A stretch of DNA of 44,414 nucleotides. Source: an uncultured Bacilli bacterium. Its GTDB lineage: Bacteria; Bacillota_I; Bacilli_A; RF39; UBA660. The stretch lies in NCBI GenBank assembly GCA_947630415.1, contig CANRHM010000001.1, positions 1 through 44,414 on the forward strand, read 5' to 3'. Under the pieces are notes generated by a model that worked only from the letters and a program-made list of their open reading frames with translations, did no database searches and was not told where the DNA came from. This document shows positions 1 to 7,110 of this stretch, one piece after another. Positions within the stretch are counted from its first letter, which is position 1. Each line of letters opens with the position of its first letter. A program made the translations under genes and the position numbers.

Positions 1-100
1 TGGCTCTTTGCTAGAGATTACCATGTTGGCTTCCCACCAACTATATATTACACGCCGAACTGACGCACCACCTACTTAAAGTATACCATTAAAAACAAAA
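1..100 (-). other. 5' part of an unidentified leftward transcript
   Basis: There is no ORF here. On the minus strand an extended -10 (TGGTATACT; TATACT at 80-85) could start a transcript near position 73, just after the terminator of the neighbouring operon. The following RNA would contain small hairpins (GTTGG/CCAAC arms at 37-41 and 25-29; CTCT/AGAG nearer the edge), so it may be a structured leader or small RNA continuing beyond the window. I do not recognise it as a known riboswitch, tRNA or rRNA. Confidence 0.3.
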
Positions 101-124
101 GAAAAAAAGGAGATTAAACTCCTT
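101..124 (-). terminator. Rho-independent terminator of the SipW/TasA-like operon
   Basis: On the minus strand AAGGAG, a 6-nt loop and CTCCTT are followed by a T run. The hairpin overlaps the stop codon of the upstream gene at 114-116. Confidence 0.8.
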
Positions 125-608
125 GATTATGTTGATTTACGACATCTATTCTTTGGGCAACTACTTCTACCGGTTTTGGTTTATCTTTTTTCTTACTTAA
201 TAGCAAGAAAATATTAGCAGCACTTAGCCCATATAACATAATTTGAAGTGGTGCAATCATATCGGAATAGTAATCAAAGTTTATATCATATCCTTGCTGA
301 ATTCCCGAAATCATAAATGGATCTGCAACTGCACGAATACCACAGTAGATAAATAAAGCAAATACTAAGCAACAAACAAAATTATAAAAGAAATTATCGT
401 TTACTACTTTTTGCCTATAAATAAGATTTATCATAAATAAAATCAAAATGACTATATAAGGTAAAAATACCGAAACAGATTCAACTAAACTCTTTTCTAA
501 TCGCTTATACATAAATAAGATAATATAAAGTGTCAAACCTAGACTAACTAAAAGAAGCACCGTCTTCAATACGTTTAATACTTTATTCAAAAGATAATCC
601 ATCGTCAT
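114..608 (-). CDS. Hypothetical four-helix membrane protein
   Basis: This 164-residue protein is not one I recognise. It has four hydrophobic segments (about residues 13-33, 45-62, 72-92 and 114-137) and a short polar tail with the KKKDKPKP basic-proline stretch, so it is an integral membrane protein. It overlaps the preceding gene by one base (TAATG), with a GGAGGGGG ribosome binding site 7 nt upstream, which supports this start. It is the last gene of an apparent operon with the SipW-type signal peptidase and a TasA-like protein and ends in a hairpin terminator. By context it may help assemble or anchor the secreted subunits. That role is inference only. Confidence 0.75.
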   Translation of the reverse strand: MTMDYLLNKVLNVLKTVLLLVSLGLTLYIILFMYKRLEKSLVESVSVFLPYIVILILFMINLIYRQKVVNDNFFYNFVCCLVFALFIYCGIRAVADPFMISGIQQGYDINFDYYSDMIAPLQIMLYGLSAANIFLLLSKKKDKPKPVEVVAQRIDVVNQHNQGV

Positions 609-1300
609 TATTTAGCCCCCTCCATTTCTTCTCTAAGAAAGTTTGATAATTCTTCGGTAAGAGCAGCAACATCACTATAAGCATCCATAACCTCAGTAAA
701 AGAATTGGATACTTCATCATAGGTAATGGCTGAAATATAAGTGGTGAAATGGTAACTACTATTATTTAAAAGACGACTTTTTAAACCGCTGGTTTTTCTT
801 GCTAACTCCTTAATATAAAGACCTAAAACTTTTTCGTTTTGTAATAAGAAAGTGTTGGTTATTTCTTTTTCACTAGCAGAAGCAAACCAAGAAAGATTGC
901 TAAGACATTTTCCTACAGCTTCATTTTCATAAGATTCTCTTAAATAATATACATCCACGATATTTACTTGTTTTTTATCTAGCGTATTAGTTAACGTATC
1001 ATTGCTTAAAGCCGCAACACAAGTGTTAAGTTTTTGATAAGCTGTTTGAGCCTGAGAGCTAGTTAAGGATCCTTGATAAGTATTTGAATTGATACTAGCA
1101 AGATTATTTTTCGTATTTTGTACAGAAGTTAGGTAAGAATCAATAATCGAAGTTCGATAACTAGAAGAAATGGTATAAACTTTACTAATCTCCGATTGGT
1201 GATACATATTGATAAGTAAAAAGAATGAGGCAAAAGCAAAAACCAATCCCATTAGTGAATAGGCAATAATTTGACAATACTGTTTTAAAAAATCAATCAT
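608..1300 (-). CDS. Hypothetical membrane-anchored extracytoplasmic protein
   Basis: This 230-residue protein has one N-terminal hydrophobic segment (about residues 11-33), followed by about 195 polar, Ser/Thr/Asn-rich, mostly helical residues with two isolated cysteines. That fits a type II or signal-anchored protein with an external domain. I recognise no family. It lies 30 bp downstream of the TasA-like gene, with an AAAAGGAGC binding site before the ATG, and is translationally coupled to the next membrane protein. The four genes sipW, tasA-like, this one and the 164-residue protein look like one operon. A scaffold or surface-anchoring role is plausible but unproven. Confidence 0.7.
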   Translation of the reverse strand: MIDFLKQYCQIIAYSLMGLVFAFASFFLLINMYHQSEISKVYTISSSYRTSIIDSYLTSVQNTKNNLASINSNTYQGSLTSSQAQTAYQKLNTCVAALSNDTLTNTLDKKQVNIVDVYYLRESYENEAVGKCLSNLSWFASASEKEITNTFLLQNEKVLGLYIKELARKTSGLKSRLLNNSSYHFTTYISAITYDEVSNSFTEVMDAYSDVAALTEELSNFLREEMEGAK

Positions 1301-1330
1301 ATAATTTGCTCCTTTTTATTTTTTTTATTT

Positions 1331-1906
1331 TTAGGAAACCAAGGTTACTTTATAATGGTAATGCTTATTCGCCCAAGAAGTATCATAAGCATCCATCTTT
1401 ACCCAAATACGAAGTGCAAATTCATAAGTCTTATTCCCTGGAATAACACCTTCTGATAAAATGTTCATTTGAAGATCAGATAAGTTACCTGAAGCCACGA
1501 CTTTAGCATCTCTTGTTAATTGGTAACGAAGTTGACTTCGATCTAACAAGGTAGAAGTAGTACAACCATCTTTAATTTCACCAAGAGGCAAGTCTTCAAT
1601 TAATAGTCTGTATTTCCCTTCCGTTTCACTCTTATTTGTTACGGTGAAAAGATACGGATTAATGGCACTTCCATCTTCATCCGATAAAGGATTGGCTTCC
1701 ACTAAAGTAATTCCTTCTCCATTATCTTTTATAGAAACTTCTAGTACAGGAACTCCACCACTCAGATTCTCTGGCGTCATAAATGCATAAGAGAAACTAA
1801 AGATTAAACATAATCCTATTAATAACACGAACATAATAACAACAGGATAAGTAAGGAACCTATTATCTTGTTCTTCTTCATTTTTAATTTTAATTTTTTC
1901 TTCCAT
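1331..1906 (-). CDS. TasA/camelysin-like secreted protein in the SipW operon
   Basis: A 191-residue protein starting at MEEKIKIK. An ATG further upstream in the same frame lies inside sipW and is not preferred. The chosen start has GGGAGG six bases upstream, overlapping the sipW stop. A cytoplasmic charged N-terminus (about 20 residues) is followed by a hydrophobic segment ending in SFSYAF, the form seen in SipW-dependent signal peptides. The mature part is beta-rich, with the NPLSDEDG...FTVTN pattern shared by the other TasA-like proteins here and a final KVTLVS strand. It is the most divergent of the four paralogues and the only one cotranscribed with the peptidase, so it may be a minor or anchoring subunit (inference). 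Confidence 0.7.
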   Translation of the reverse strand: MEEKIKIKNEEEQDNRFLTYPVVIMFVLLIGLCLIFSFSYAFMTPENLSGGVPVLEVSIKDNGEGITLVEANPLSDEDGSAINPYLFTVTNKSETEGKYRLLIEDLPLGEIKDGCTTSTLLDRSQLRYQLTRDAKVVASGNLSDLQMNILSEGVIPGNKTYEFALRIWVKMDAYDTSWANKHYHYKVTLVS

Positions 1907-1907
1907 T

Positions 1908-2843
1908 TTAACCTCCCATGGATACTTTATCTTTTCTATTTTTCGGATAAATCCGTATGACATCTTTATAGACTTCATTGCTTATTTTAACAGTTTCTTT
2001 TTCTTTTTTTGTCGAAGGTTCGATTAAAATAACATCTTTATAAATTTCATTTACTTGCATAACCTCAATATTGAGTAATAAGGCCTCTTCTTGTTCTTCT
2101 ATGATTTCTTTATCAGACACAATAGATAAGTTAGTTAATAAATCATAGTCTTCTTCCTCGACTGGTTCAACCATAGGAATAGCCTTAAATGGATCTTCCT
2201 CTTTTGTTGATCTACCCTTGATGGTATTTGCTTTATCCTTATTTTCTTCTAAAGCCATTTTCTTTCTAGTAGAGCGAATAAACACAGCTACTAATTTAAC
2301 AAGGTCATAAACAATAATAGCTAAGCAAGGTAGAACAATAGCGATGATCCAACCATAAGAAGTAGATAAAAATTCTTGTAAATAGCCTAATTTAGGAATT
2401 TTAAATATGACTTTTCCTAAAATATTTTCTTGAGGTACGATCCAAGAGTCCTCCACATTGTTGTTATCTCCTTGAGTACGATATCGATAATTACCATTTG
2501 CATCTTGGTCACGTCCAACAACACGGTGCGTAACGGTTGCTCCATAATGCATAGGATCATGTGTTACAAAAGTAATGACATCTCCTACTTGTATAGAAGA
2601 GGGCAAAGCTTTAACATCCACGACTGCATCTTTAACTAGAATCGTAGGTTCCATACTATTGGTAAGAATAACATAGGCACTTAGAAGTGGTGAAACATAA
2701 TGATCTTTATTAATATTTTGCTTTTCTTCTACAAAGTAGACTACTACTGTGATCGCAATTAAAATTAATATAAGTAAAATAGAATACATGAAAACAGATG
2801 CAATAAAGTGCAACGCTCTTTTAACATAATCAAATGCTTTCAT
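1908..2843 (-). CDS. sipW: SipW-like (ER-type) signal peptidase I with C-terminal tail
   Basis: Signal peptidase I of the archaeal/ER type, which in Bacillus cleaves TasA/TapA-type precursors. There is a TM helix at about residues 14-37. The catalytic serine is in TNSMEPT (S63), and the conserved histidine in THRVVG (H106) replaces the lysine of ordinary bacterial enzymes. The conserved GD at 125-126 precedes NNN, and a second TM helix lies near 164-187. B. subtilis SipW is about 190 residues; this one has 311. The extra 120 residues form a charged, presumably cytoplasmic tail ending in two 24-residue repeats (NEIYKDVILIEP / NEVYKDVIRIYP). It is the first gene of a four-gene operon, next to four candidate substrates. 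Confidence 0.88.
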   Translation of the reverse strand: MKAFDYVKRALHFIASVFMYSILLILILIAITVVVYFVEEKQNINKDHYVSPLLSAYVILTNSMEPTILVKDAVVDVKALPSSIQVGDVITFVTHDPMHYGATVTHRVVGRDQDANGNYRYRTQGDNNNVEDSWIVPQENILGKVIFKIPKLGYLQEFLSTSYGWIIAIVLPCLAIIVYDLVKLVAVFIRSTRKKMALEENKDKANTIKGRSTKEEDPFKAIPMVEPVEEEDYDLLTNLSIVSDKEIIEEQEEALLLNIEVMQVNEIYKDVILIEPSTKKEKETVKISNEVYKDVIRIYPKNRKDKVSMGG

Positions 2844-2876
2844 TAATGCACCCCGATTCTATTCACTCTACTATAC

Positions 2877-2905
2877 ATGATAGCAAAAAAAAAGATTTTT
2901 TACAA
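2877..2905 (-). promoter_or_regulatory. Predicted sigma-A promoter of the sipW operon
   Basis: On the minus strand TTGTAA (2900-2905), a 17-bp spacer and TATCAT (2877-2882). The spacer includes a run of nine T residues (A on the plus strand, 2885-2893), so length variation by slippage is conceivable here too. Confidence 0.5.
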
Positions 2906-2910
2906 TAGAA

Positions 2911-2935
2911 AAGAAACATATCGACTATGTTTCTT
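2911..2935 (-). terminator. Terminator of the GS-linker TasA-like gene
   Basis: Perfect 10-bp stem AAGAAACATA / TATGTTTCTT with a 5-nt loop, followed on the minus strand by TTCTATT. The U tract is short. Confidence 0.7.
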
Positions 2936-2943
2936 AACTTATT

Positions 2944-3690
2944 TTACTTAGCTGAAGTTGCCACTAAATTAACTTTAGCTGAGAATGTTTTGTTGCTATA
3001 ATCTTCGGCATATTGTCTAACCCACAAACGTAAACGATATTTTTCATTATAACCAGGTTCTTCAATTTTTCTAGTAAATAACATTTTACCATCAAACTCA
3101 TTGCTCTTAAAATCTTCATATTGACTATATACTTTAACGCTTCCTAAATACAACGTTTCTGGCACAGCAATTTCTCTATTTCCCTTTAAATTCGTTACAT
3201 ATACTTTAACGTCCGGATCTAAAAGCGTAGAGGAAGCCATTTTTTCTAAGATAACTTTATACTCTAAAGGATTTCCTTCTCTTGGATTACCAGTAACTTG
3301 AAAATCAAAATAAGTATGATTTCCTACCATTACTTTACCTTCTTCATCGGTCATTGGAAAAGCATTGGTAATATAGATTCCGTTAGCAGGAAAATATCCT
3401 CCACTTCCACCGGAACCAGATCCTGAGCCCGATCCAGAACCCGAACCTGTTCCATCACCTTGAGCTCCACTATTATCCGAATAAGAAAATAAAATATCTC
3501 CTGTTTGAATGGTATTATTAGAAGTACTACTTCCACCATCCATTCCTAGATAATCTCGTTGAAAAGCAAATGAAAAAGTCATTAATCCAGAAATCAATAA
3601 AATAAATAAGAATATAAATAAATAAATATTTTTTCTAGAGGTCTTTGTTTCTTCTTGTTCAATATCAATATTAATGTCCTTTTTATCCAT
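2944..3690 (-). CDS. TasA-like secreted protein with Gly-Ser linker
   Basis: This 248-residue protein has a charged N-terminus, a hydrophobic segment (about residues 22-42) ending FSFAF, then NNTIQTGDILFSY, the start of a TasA/camelysin-type mature domain. A 20-residue Gly/Ser repeat (about residues 80-98) interrupts the domain directly after its first strand. It is followed by the family pattern ITNAFPMTDEEG...YFDFQVTG and a closing strand KVNLVATS. The linker could let the N-terminal strand reach a neighbouring subunit, as in donor-strand fibres (inference). It has its own terminator. A TATAAT lies at 3705-3710, but I see no convincing -35. GAGGTG before the ATG supports the start. Confidence 0.75.
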   Translation of the reverse strand: MDKKDINIDIEQEETKTSRKNIYLFIFLFILLISGLMTFSFAFQRDYLGMDGGSSTSNNTIQTGDILFSYSDNSGAQGDGTGSGSGSGSGSGSGGSGGYFPANGIYITNAFPMTDEEGKVMVGNHTYFDFQVTGNPREGNPLEYKVILEKMASSTLLDPDVKVYVTNLKGNREIAVPETLYLGSVKVYSQYEDFKSNEFDGKMLFTRKIEEPGYNEKYRLRLWVRQYAEDYSNKTFSAKVNLVATSAK

Positions 3691-3754
3691 ACCTCTTCAC
3701 CTCTATTATAAGAGTACCACATCTAAATCATTAATTCAAGTAAATATCGTAAAG

Positions 3755-3780
3755 AAAAAACACTCCGAAGAGTGCTTTTT
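3755..3780 (-). terminator. Terminator of the downstream TasA-like paralogue
   Basis: On the minus strand GCACTC TTCG GAGTG, with a TTCG tetraloop, followed by TTTTTTCTTT. Confidence 0.85.
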
Positions 3781-3788
3781 TAACTAAA

Positions 3789-4634
3789 TTATTGTTGGTC
3801 TTTAGCAACGACATTTATTTTAACAGTGAATGTTTTTCCGTTAGTTCCTTTTTGGAATGTGTTACCCTCAACGCTACATTTACCTGCTGCTGGAACTTCT
3901 TCTTGCACTTGATCTGATTTTACACAAGCATCATTTGTCATTTGAGTTAAGTTGCCATTACCTTCATTTTCGGTAGTTTTATAGCCATCTTCAGCCAATC
4001 CACTTTTGAGATAATAACGATCAGAGAACCACATTTGGAATTTGTAATAATGTGTTGCTTCTGCTGCACTTACGGATTCACCAGTCGATGTGAAAGTACC
4101 TGAACCTAAAACTTTTTGAGCTTTTAGACTGCTATCAGAAATTAGTTGATCACCTTTAGCATCTTCTAAAGAATCAAAGAAAGTTGGTTTTACAAAATCA
4201 GAATAACTTTTAGCAGCGGTTTCATCTTTTAAAAGGCGTAAACGAACATACTTTGAATCCAATGTTTCATAGTTTGCTGGATCACTCGTCTCTGCAACAA
4301 TAATATCATAATCAATTGTTAATTTACCATTTAAAGTAGATGCAACAGTAAATTCAAATTCACCTTTTTCGTCGTCACTTAGATTAGTTAATGCAGTTCC
4401 TGTAGCATCAGTATCTGAAATAGGCATTGCATTTGTTAAATTGACACCGTTCCCAGTTTCATTATAACTGAATACCAAAGTACCTGTACTAATAGTATTA
4501 GTAGTTGTTCCTTGTTTTGAATAAGTAAAGAATGCGAATGACACTCCTACTACTGCAACTACTAAAATAGCAACTGCTAAAACTGATAATAAAACTTGAC
4601 TTGTTTGATGATTATTATTCCTTTCTTCATTCAT
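3789..4634 (-). CDS. TasA-like secreted protein, paralogue B (G9 promoter)
   Basis: This 281-residue protein begins with a polar N-terminus (MNEERNNNHQTSQ) and a hydrophobic segment ending VSFAFF, a SipW-dependent-type signal sequence. The mature part starts TNTISTGTLVFSYNETG and continues with NLTNAMPISD, a beta-rich TasA/camelysin-like domain. The last residues, TFTVKINVVAKDQQ, form the family's closing strand. Four cysteines occur in the C-terminal third. The first 55 residues are nearly identical to the next gene upstream (273 residues), while the rest is diverged, so the pair arose by duplication with the export signal conserved. It is monocistronic. Its promoter spacer contains nine consecutive G residues, so expression is probably phase-variable. 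SipW is the likely processing enzyme. Confidence 0.82.
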   Translation of the reverse strand: MNEERNNNHQTSQVLLSVLAVAILVVAVVGVSFAFFTYSKQGTTTNTISTGTLVFSYNETGNGVNLTNAMPISDTDATGTALTNLSDDEKGEFEFTVASTLNGKLTIDYDIIVAETSDPANYETLDSKYVRLRLLKDETAAKSYSDFVKPTFFDSLEDAKGDQLISDSSLKAQKVLGSGTFTSTGESVSAAEATHYYKFQMWFSDRYYLKSGLAEDGYKTTENEGNGNLTQMTNDACVKSDQVQEEVPAAGKCSVEGNTFQKGTNGKTFTVKINVVAKDQQ

Positions 4635-4663
4635 TTTTCTCTTATCCTCCTTATCATAATTAG

Positions 4664-4693
4664 ATTATAGTAAAAGTTACCCCCCCCCGTCAA
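4664..4693 (-). promoter_or_regulatory. Promoter of TasA-like paralogue B with G9 tract in the spacer
   Basis: On the minus strand -35 TTGACG (4688-4693), an 18-bp spacer and -10 TATAAT (4664-4669). Nine consecutive G residues (C at 4680-4688) include the last base of the -35 and eight spacer bases. GTCAA-N5-TTGAC (4689-4703) overlaps the -35, and a further GTCAA copy lies at 4719-4723. AAGGAGGAT precedes the ATG. Confidence 0.8.
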
Positions 4694-4721
4694 GGGTTTT
4701 GACACAAAAATATTTTTGTTG

Positions 4722-4749
4722 ACAAAAAAAGTATCCATAATGGATACTT
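4722..4749 (-). terminator. Terminator of TasA-like paralogue A
   Basis: Perfect inverted repeat AAGTATCCAT-N-ATGGATACTT (4729-4749), followed on the minus strand by TTTTT. Confidence 0.85.
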
Positions 4750-4758
4750 AATTTTTTA

Positions 4759-5580
4759 TTATGCAGCGTCTTTAGCATTTACATCTAATCGAACGACGAA
4801 AGTTTTTCCATTGGTACCTTTATCAGCTTCATTGTATGAAGCAGTTGCTTTTTCTGTTCCATTTTGTCCATATATTGGATCATCGCAAGGAATTTTTTCT
4901 TCACCTTCCATATATTTGGTATTTGTACACATATCAGGTGTCATCATTGTATCTTTAGTTGTTCCAGACTCTACATTATCCATATATTTTGTTGCAAACC
5001 ACATTAAGAAACGATATTTATGAATTTGCTCTGTTCCAGCTTCTGCTGTTCCTGTAAACTGTCCATTAGCTAAAAGTTTAGCTTCAGAATTTTCTTGAGC
5101 ATTATCCAATTTAACGAACCATTGTGGTGCTAGTTTTACCGTAGAATATGTACCTTCTTTATCTCCTCCATACAAAGCAACTTTAACGTATTTTGGATCT
5201 AGATGGTATCTTTCTTCTACATGATCAGTAGTCGATTTTTCAACAGTAATATCTTTAACACTTATTTCATAATTGATGGTCATTGTTCCAGAAATAGTAG
5301 ATGTTACACTGAAATCAAAATAACTATTTTCAGAAGCACCAACTCCGGTTGAAGGATCCGTCGTTGGAATAGCATTTTCTAATTTAATTCCAGGGGCTTC
5401 CTCCTCATATTTAAATACTAATGATCCTGTGCTAATGGTGTTGGTAGTTGATCCTTGTTTTGAATACGTAAAGAATGCAAATGACACTCCTACTACTGCT
5501 ACCACCAAAATAGCTACGGCTAAAACTGATAATAAAACCTGATTTGTTTGATGACTGTTATTGTTTTTTTCTTCGTTCAT
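4759..5580 (-). CDS. TasA-like secreted protein, paralogue A (G7 promoter)
   Basis: This 273-residue protein has the same signal region as its neighbour (polar MNEEKNNNSHQTN, hydrophobic segment, VSFAFF) and mature start TNTISTGSLVFKYEE. The pattern KLENAIPTTD...YFDFSVTST matches the TasA/camelysin-like domain. The closing strand is TFVVRLDVNAKDAA. A C-terminal insert with four cysteines (TPDMCTNTKYM..., IPCDDPIYGQ) resembles the cysteine-bearing insert of paralogue B. It is monocistronic with its own terminator. Its promoter has a seven-G tract giving an optimal 17-bp spacer, so in this sequenced copy the gene is predicted to be well expressed. The major fibre subunit role is inferred from TasA. 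Confidence 0.82.
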   Translation of the reverse strand: MNEEKNNNSHQTNQVLLSVLAVAILVVAVVGVSFAFFTYSKQGSTTNTISTGSLVFKYEEEAPGIKLENAIPTTDPSTGVGASENSYFDFSVTSTISGTMTINYEISVKDITVEKSTTDHVEERYHLDPKYVKVALYGGDKEGTYSTVKLAPQWFVKLDNAQENSEAKLLANGQFTGTAEAGTEQIHKYRFLMWFATKYMDNVESGTTKDTMMTPDMCTNTKYMEGEEKIPCDDPIYGQNGTEKATASYNEADKGTNGKTFVVRLDVNAKDAA

Positions 5581-5608
5581 CTTTTCTTATCCTCCTTATC
5601 ATAATTAG

Positions 5609-5637
5609 ATTATAATAAAGTTAACCCCCCCAGTCAA
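5609..5637 (-). promoter_or_regulatory. Promoter of TasA-like paralogue A with G7 tract in the spacer
   Basis: On the minus strand -35 TTGACT (5632-5637), a 17-bp spacer and -10 TATAAT (5609-5614). Seven G residues (C at 5625-5631) sit in the spacer. GTCAA-N5-TTGAC spans 5633-5647, with another TTGAC at 5661-5665. The downstream leader and binding site match those of paralogue B almost base for base. Confidence 0.8.
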
Positions 5638-5663
5638 GTAATTTGACATAAATTTTTTTATTG

Positions 5664-5691
5664 ACAAAAAAAGAATGCTCTAAGCACTCTT
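5664..5691 (-). terminator. Terminator of the 3D-domain gene
   Basis: On the minus strand AAGAGTGC, a 5-nt loop and GCATTCTT (one G.U pair), followed by TTTTT. Confidence 0.8.
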
Positions 5692-5698
5692 AACTTTT

Positions 5699-6286
5699 TT
5701 ACCAACCCCAACGAAGTATTTCGTAGGAAATATTATATTGCCTACCAATAGGAGCTGTAACTTTTTCTGATTCAAATAACAAATCCATGGTTAATCCTTT
5801 AATAGCACTTCCACGATCTAGTGCAATCGCTATAATAGGTTCGCTACTAAAGTTAAAGTTTGATATTTTTACAATAGTTCCACAAGGAATCACTGGATCG
5901 GTTGCTACAATTCGTATAGTTCCATACGTTGCATCGTTAAAATAGATATTTCCATCTCGTACGTCCTGTCTTGGAGGGCATCCTACTCTTCCACCACATC
6001 CTTCACAGTCTGGTCCATATCCTGTAATAGTTCCTGTAAAAGTAATAGGACCAATTGGGCCTTGCTCTTCGATTTCAGCAAGACTTGATACATATAAAGG
6101 TTTATTACTATCTAATATTGCATTGTATTTCGATACAATATGAATAGCTTCTAAAGACTTGGTACGATTTATATTATCTGTTTTAATTACTTCACGTTGA
6201 TTACCAGAAGCAATAATTAAAAGAATTACTGCTATAAAGGAAATGAGAAGAAAACGATTCTTCATGGCTACTAAAAATTGTCTCAT
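5699..6286 (-). CDS. 3D-domain cell-wall protein (YabE/YocH-like)
   Basis: This 195-residue protein has an N-terminal membrane anchor or signal (about residues 11-27), a 50-residue spacer and a C-terminal 3D domain. That domain is related to MltA/barwin-type lytic transglycosylases and takes its name from three aspartates. Here they appear in IVATDPVIPCG, ALDRGSAIKG and TMDLLF. The motif TITGYGPDCEGCGG opens the domain. Extra cysteines (DCEGC, GCPP, PCG) could form disulfides outside the cell. B. subtilis YabE also lies next to tatD and metS, so position supports the call, but the G5 and ubiquitin-like YabE repeats are absent. A 7-bp hairpin partly covers its ribosome binding site. Confidence 0.8.
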   Translation of the reverse strand: MRQFLVAMKNRFLLISFIAVILLIIASGNQREVIKTDNINRTKSLEAIHIVSKYNAILDSNKPLYVSSLAEIEEQGPIGPITFTGTITGYGPDCEGCGGRVGCPPRQDVRDGNIYFNDATYGTIRIVATDPVIPCGTIVKISNFNFSSEPIIAIALDRGSAIKGLTMDLLFESEKVTAPIGRQYNISYEILRWGW

Positions 6287-6293
6287 ATCACAC

Positions 6294-6311
6294 CTCTATT
6301 GTTAAATAGAG
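6294..6311 (-). promoter_or_regulatory. Hairpin partly covering the ribosome binding site of the 3D-domain gene
   Basis: In the minus-strand mRNA CTCTATT-TAAC-AATAGAG forms a perfect 7-bp stem. The AGAG of the 3' arm is the first part of the AGAGGTG binding site. There is no T run, so it is not a terminator. Confidence 0.45.
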
Positions 6312-6315
6312 CATA

Positions 6316-7077
6316 TCACATCTTTTTCGTTAAGTCAAATAAACGATGGGTATTTGTTAAAGTTATTTTAGATACGTCTTCTAGTGTGATTTCTTTAATA
6401 TCGGCGATTCTTTGAGCAATAACAGGGATATTCCAAGGACCATTCTTTTTTCCTCGATAAGGTTCGGGAGCTAAATAAGGACTATCGGTCTCTAATAATA
6501 TTTTTTCAAGAGGAAGTTCTCTAACCATTTCATGAAGTTTACTATTTTTAAAAGTCACTACACCTCCGATTCCAAAATAAAAACCTAATTTTAAAAAGGC
6601 TTTAGCCATTTCTAAACTTTCATTAAAACAATGAAGAACACCTATGACTTTATATTCTTTAATAATATCGTAAGTATCTTGAATAGCATCCCTCGTATGA
6701 ATGACTACCGGAAGCTTGTATTTTTCAGCAAGTGCTAATTGTTTCTTAAATAAATCGATTTGTTTATCTCTATTTTCTTTTCCATAATGGTAATCAAGTC
6801 CTATTTCACCTACTCCAACACAAAGATGATTCTTTATCTGTTCTTCTAAAAACATTAAATCATCATCTGTTACAGAGTCTGCACAATCAGGGTGATACCC
6901 CAGTGTTAAATATACATCTTTTTCTGTAGAGGCTATCTTTAGAACTTCTTCGATTTCTTTTCTATTACAACCACTTACAATAAAAGGGGAAACTTGATTT
7001 TTTCTTGCTTCATTTAAAACTTCTTGATAATCCTCATAACTATCGCTTCCTAAATGAAAATGGGTATCAATAAACAT
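6316..7077 (-). CDS. tatD: TatD family metal-dependent hydrolase/DNase
   Basis: This 253-residue TIM-barrel protein is of usual TatD length. The N-terminal metal ligands are in DTHFHLG (H6, H8). GEIGLDYHYG carries the conserved Glu, VIHTRDA and LHCF give further His ligands, and LLETDSPYLAPEP carries the conserved Asp near residue 202. TatD proteins are cytoplasmic Mg-dependent deoxyribonucleases linked to DNA quality control. B. subtilis has the same neighbour order (metS, yabD, yabE), and this is the yabD counterpart. It lies 29 bp upstream of the 3D-domain gene and is probably cotranscribed with it. Confidence 0.92.
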   Translation of the reverse strand: MFIDTHFHLGSDSYEDYQEVLNEARKNQVSPFIVSGCNRKEIEEVLKIASTEKDVYLTLGYHPDCADSVTDDDLMFLEEQIKNHLCVGVGEIGLDYHYGKENRDKQIDLFKKQLALAEKYKLPVVIHTRDAIQDTYDIIKEYKVIGVLHCFNESLEMAKAFLKLGFYFGIGGVVTFKNSKLHEMVRELPLEKILLETDSPYLAPEPYRGKKNGPWNIPVIAQRIADIKEITLEDVSKITLTNTHRLFDLTKKM

Positions 7078-7110
7078 ACAATTCCTTCTTTCAACAATAG
7101 TATACCATAG

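Noticed and set aside
3405..3450. The GS repeat as a sequencing artefact
   Set aside because: It keeps the reading frame, uses varied codons and is flanked by conserved family segments, so it reads as a real linker.
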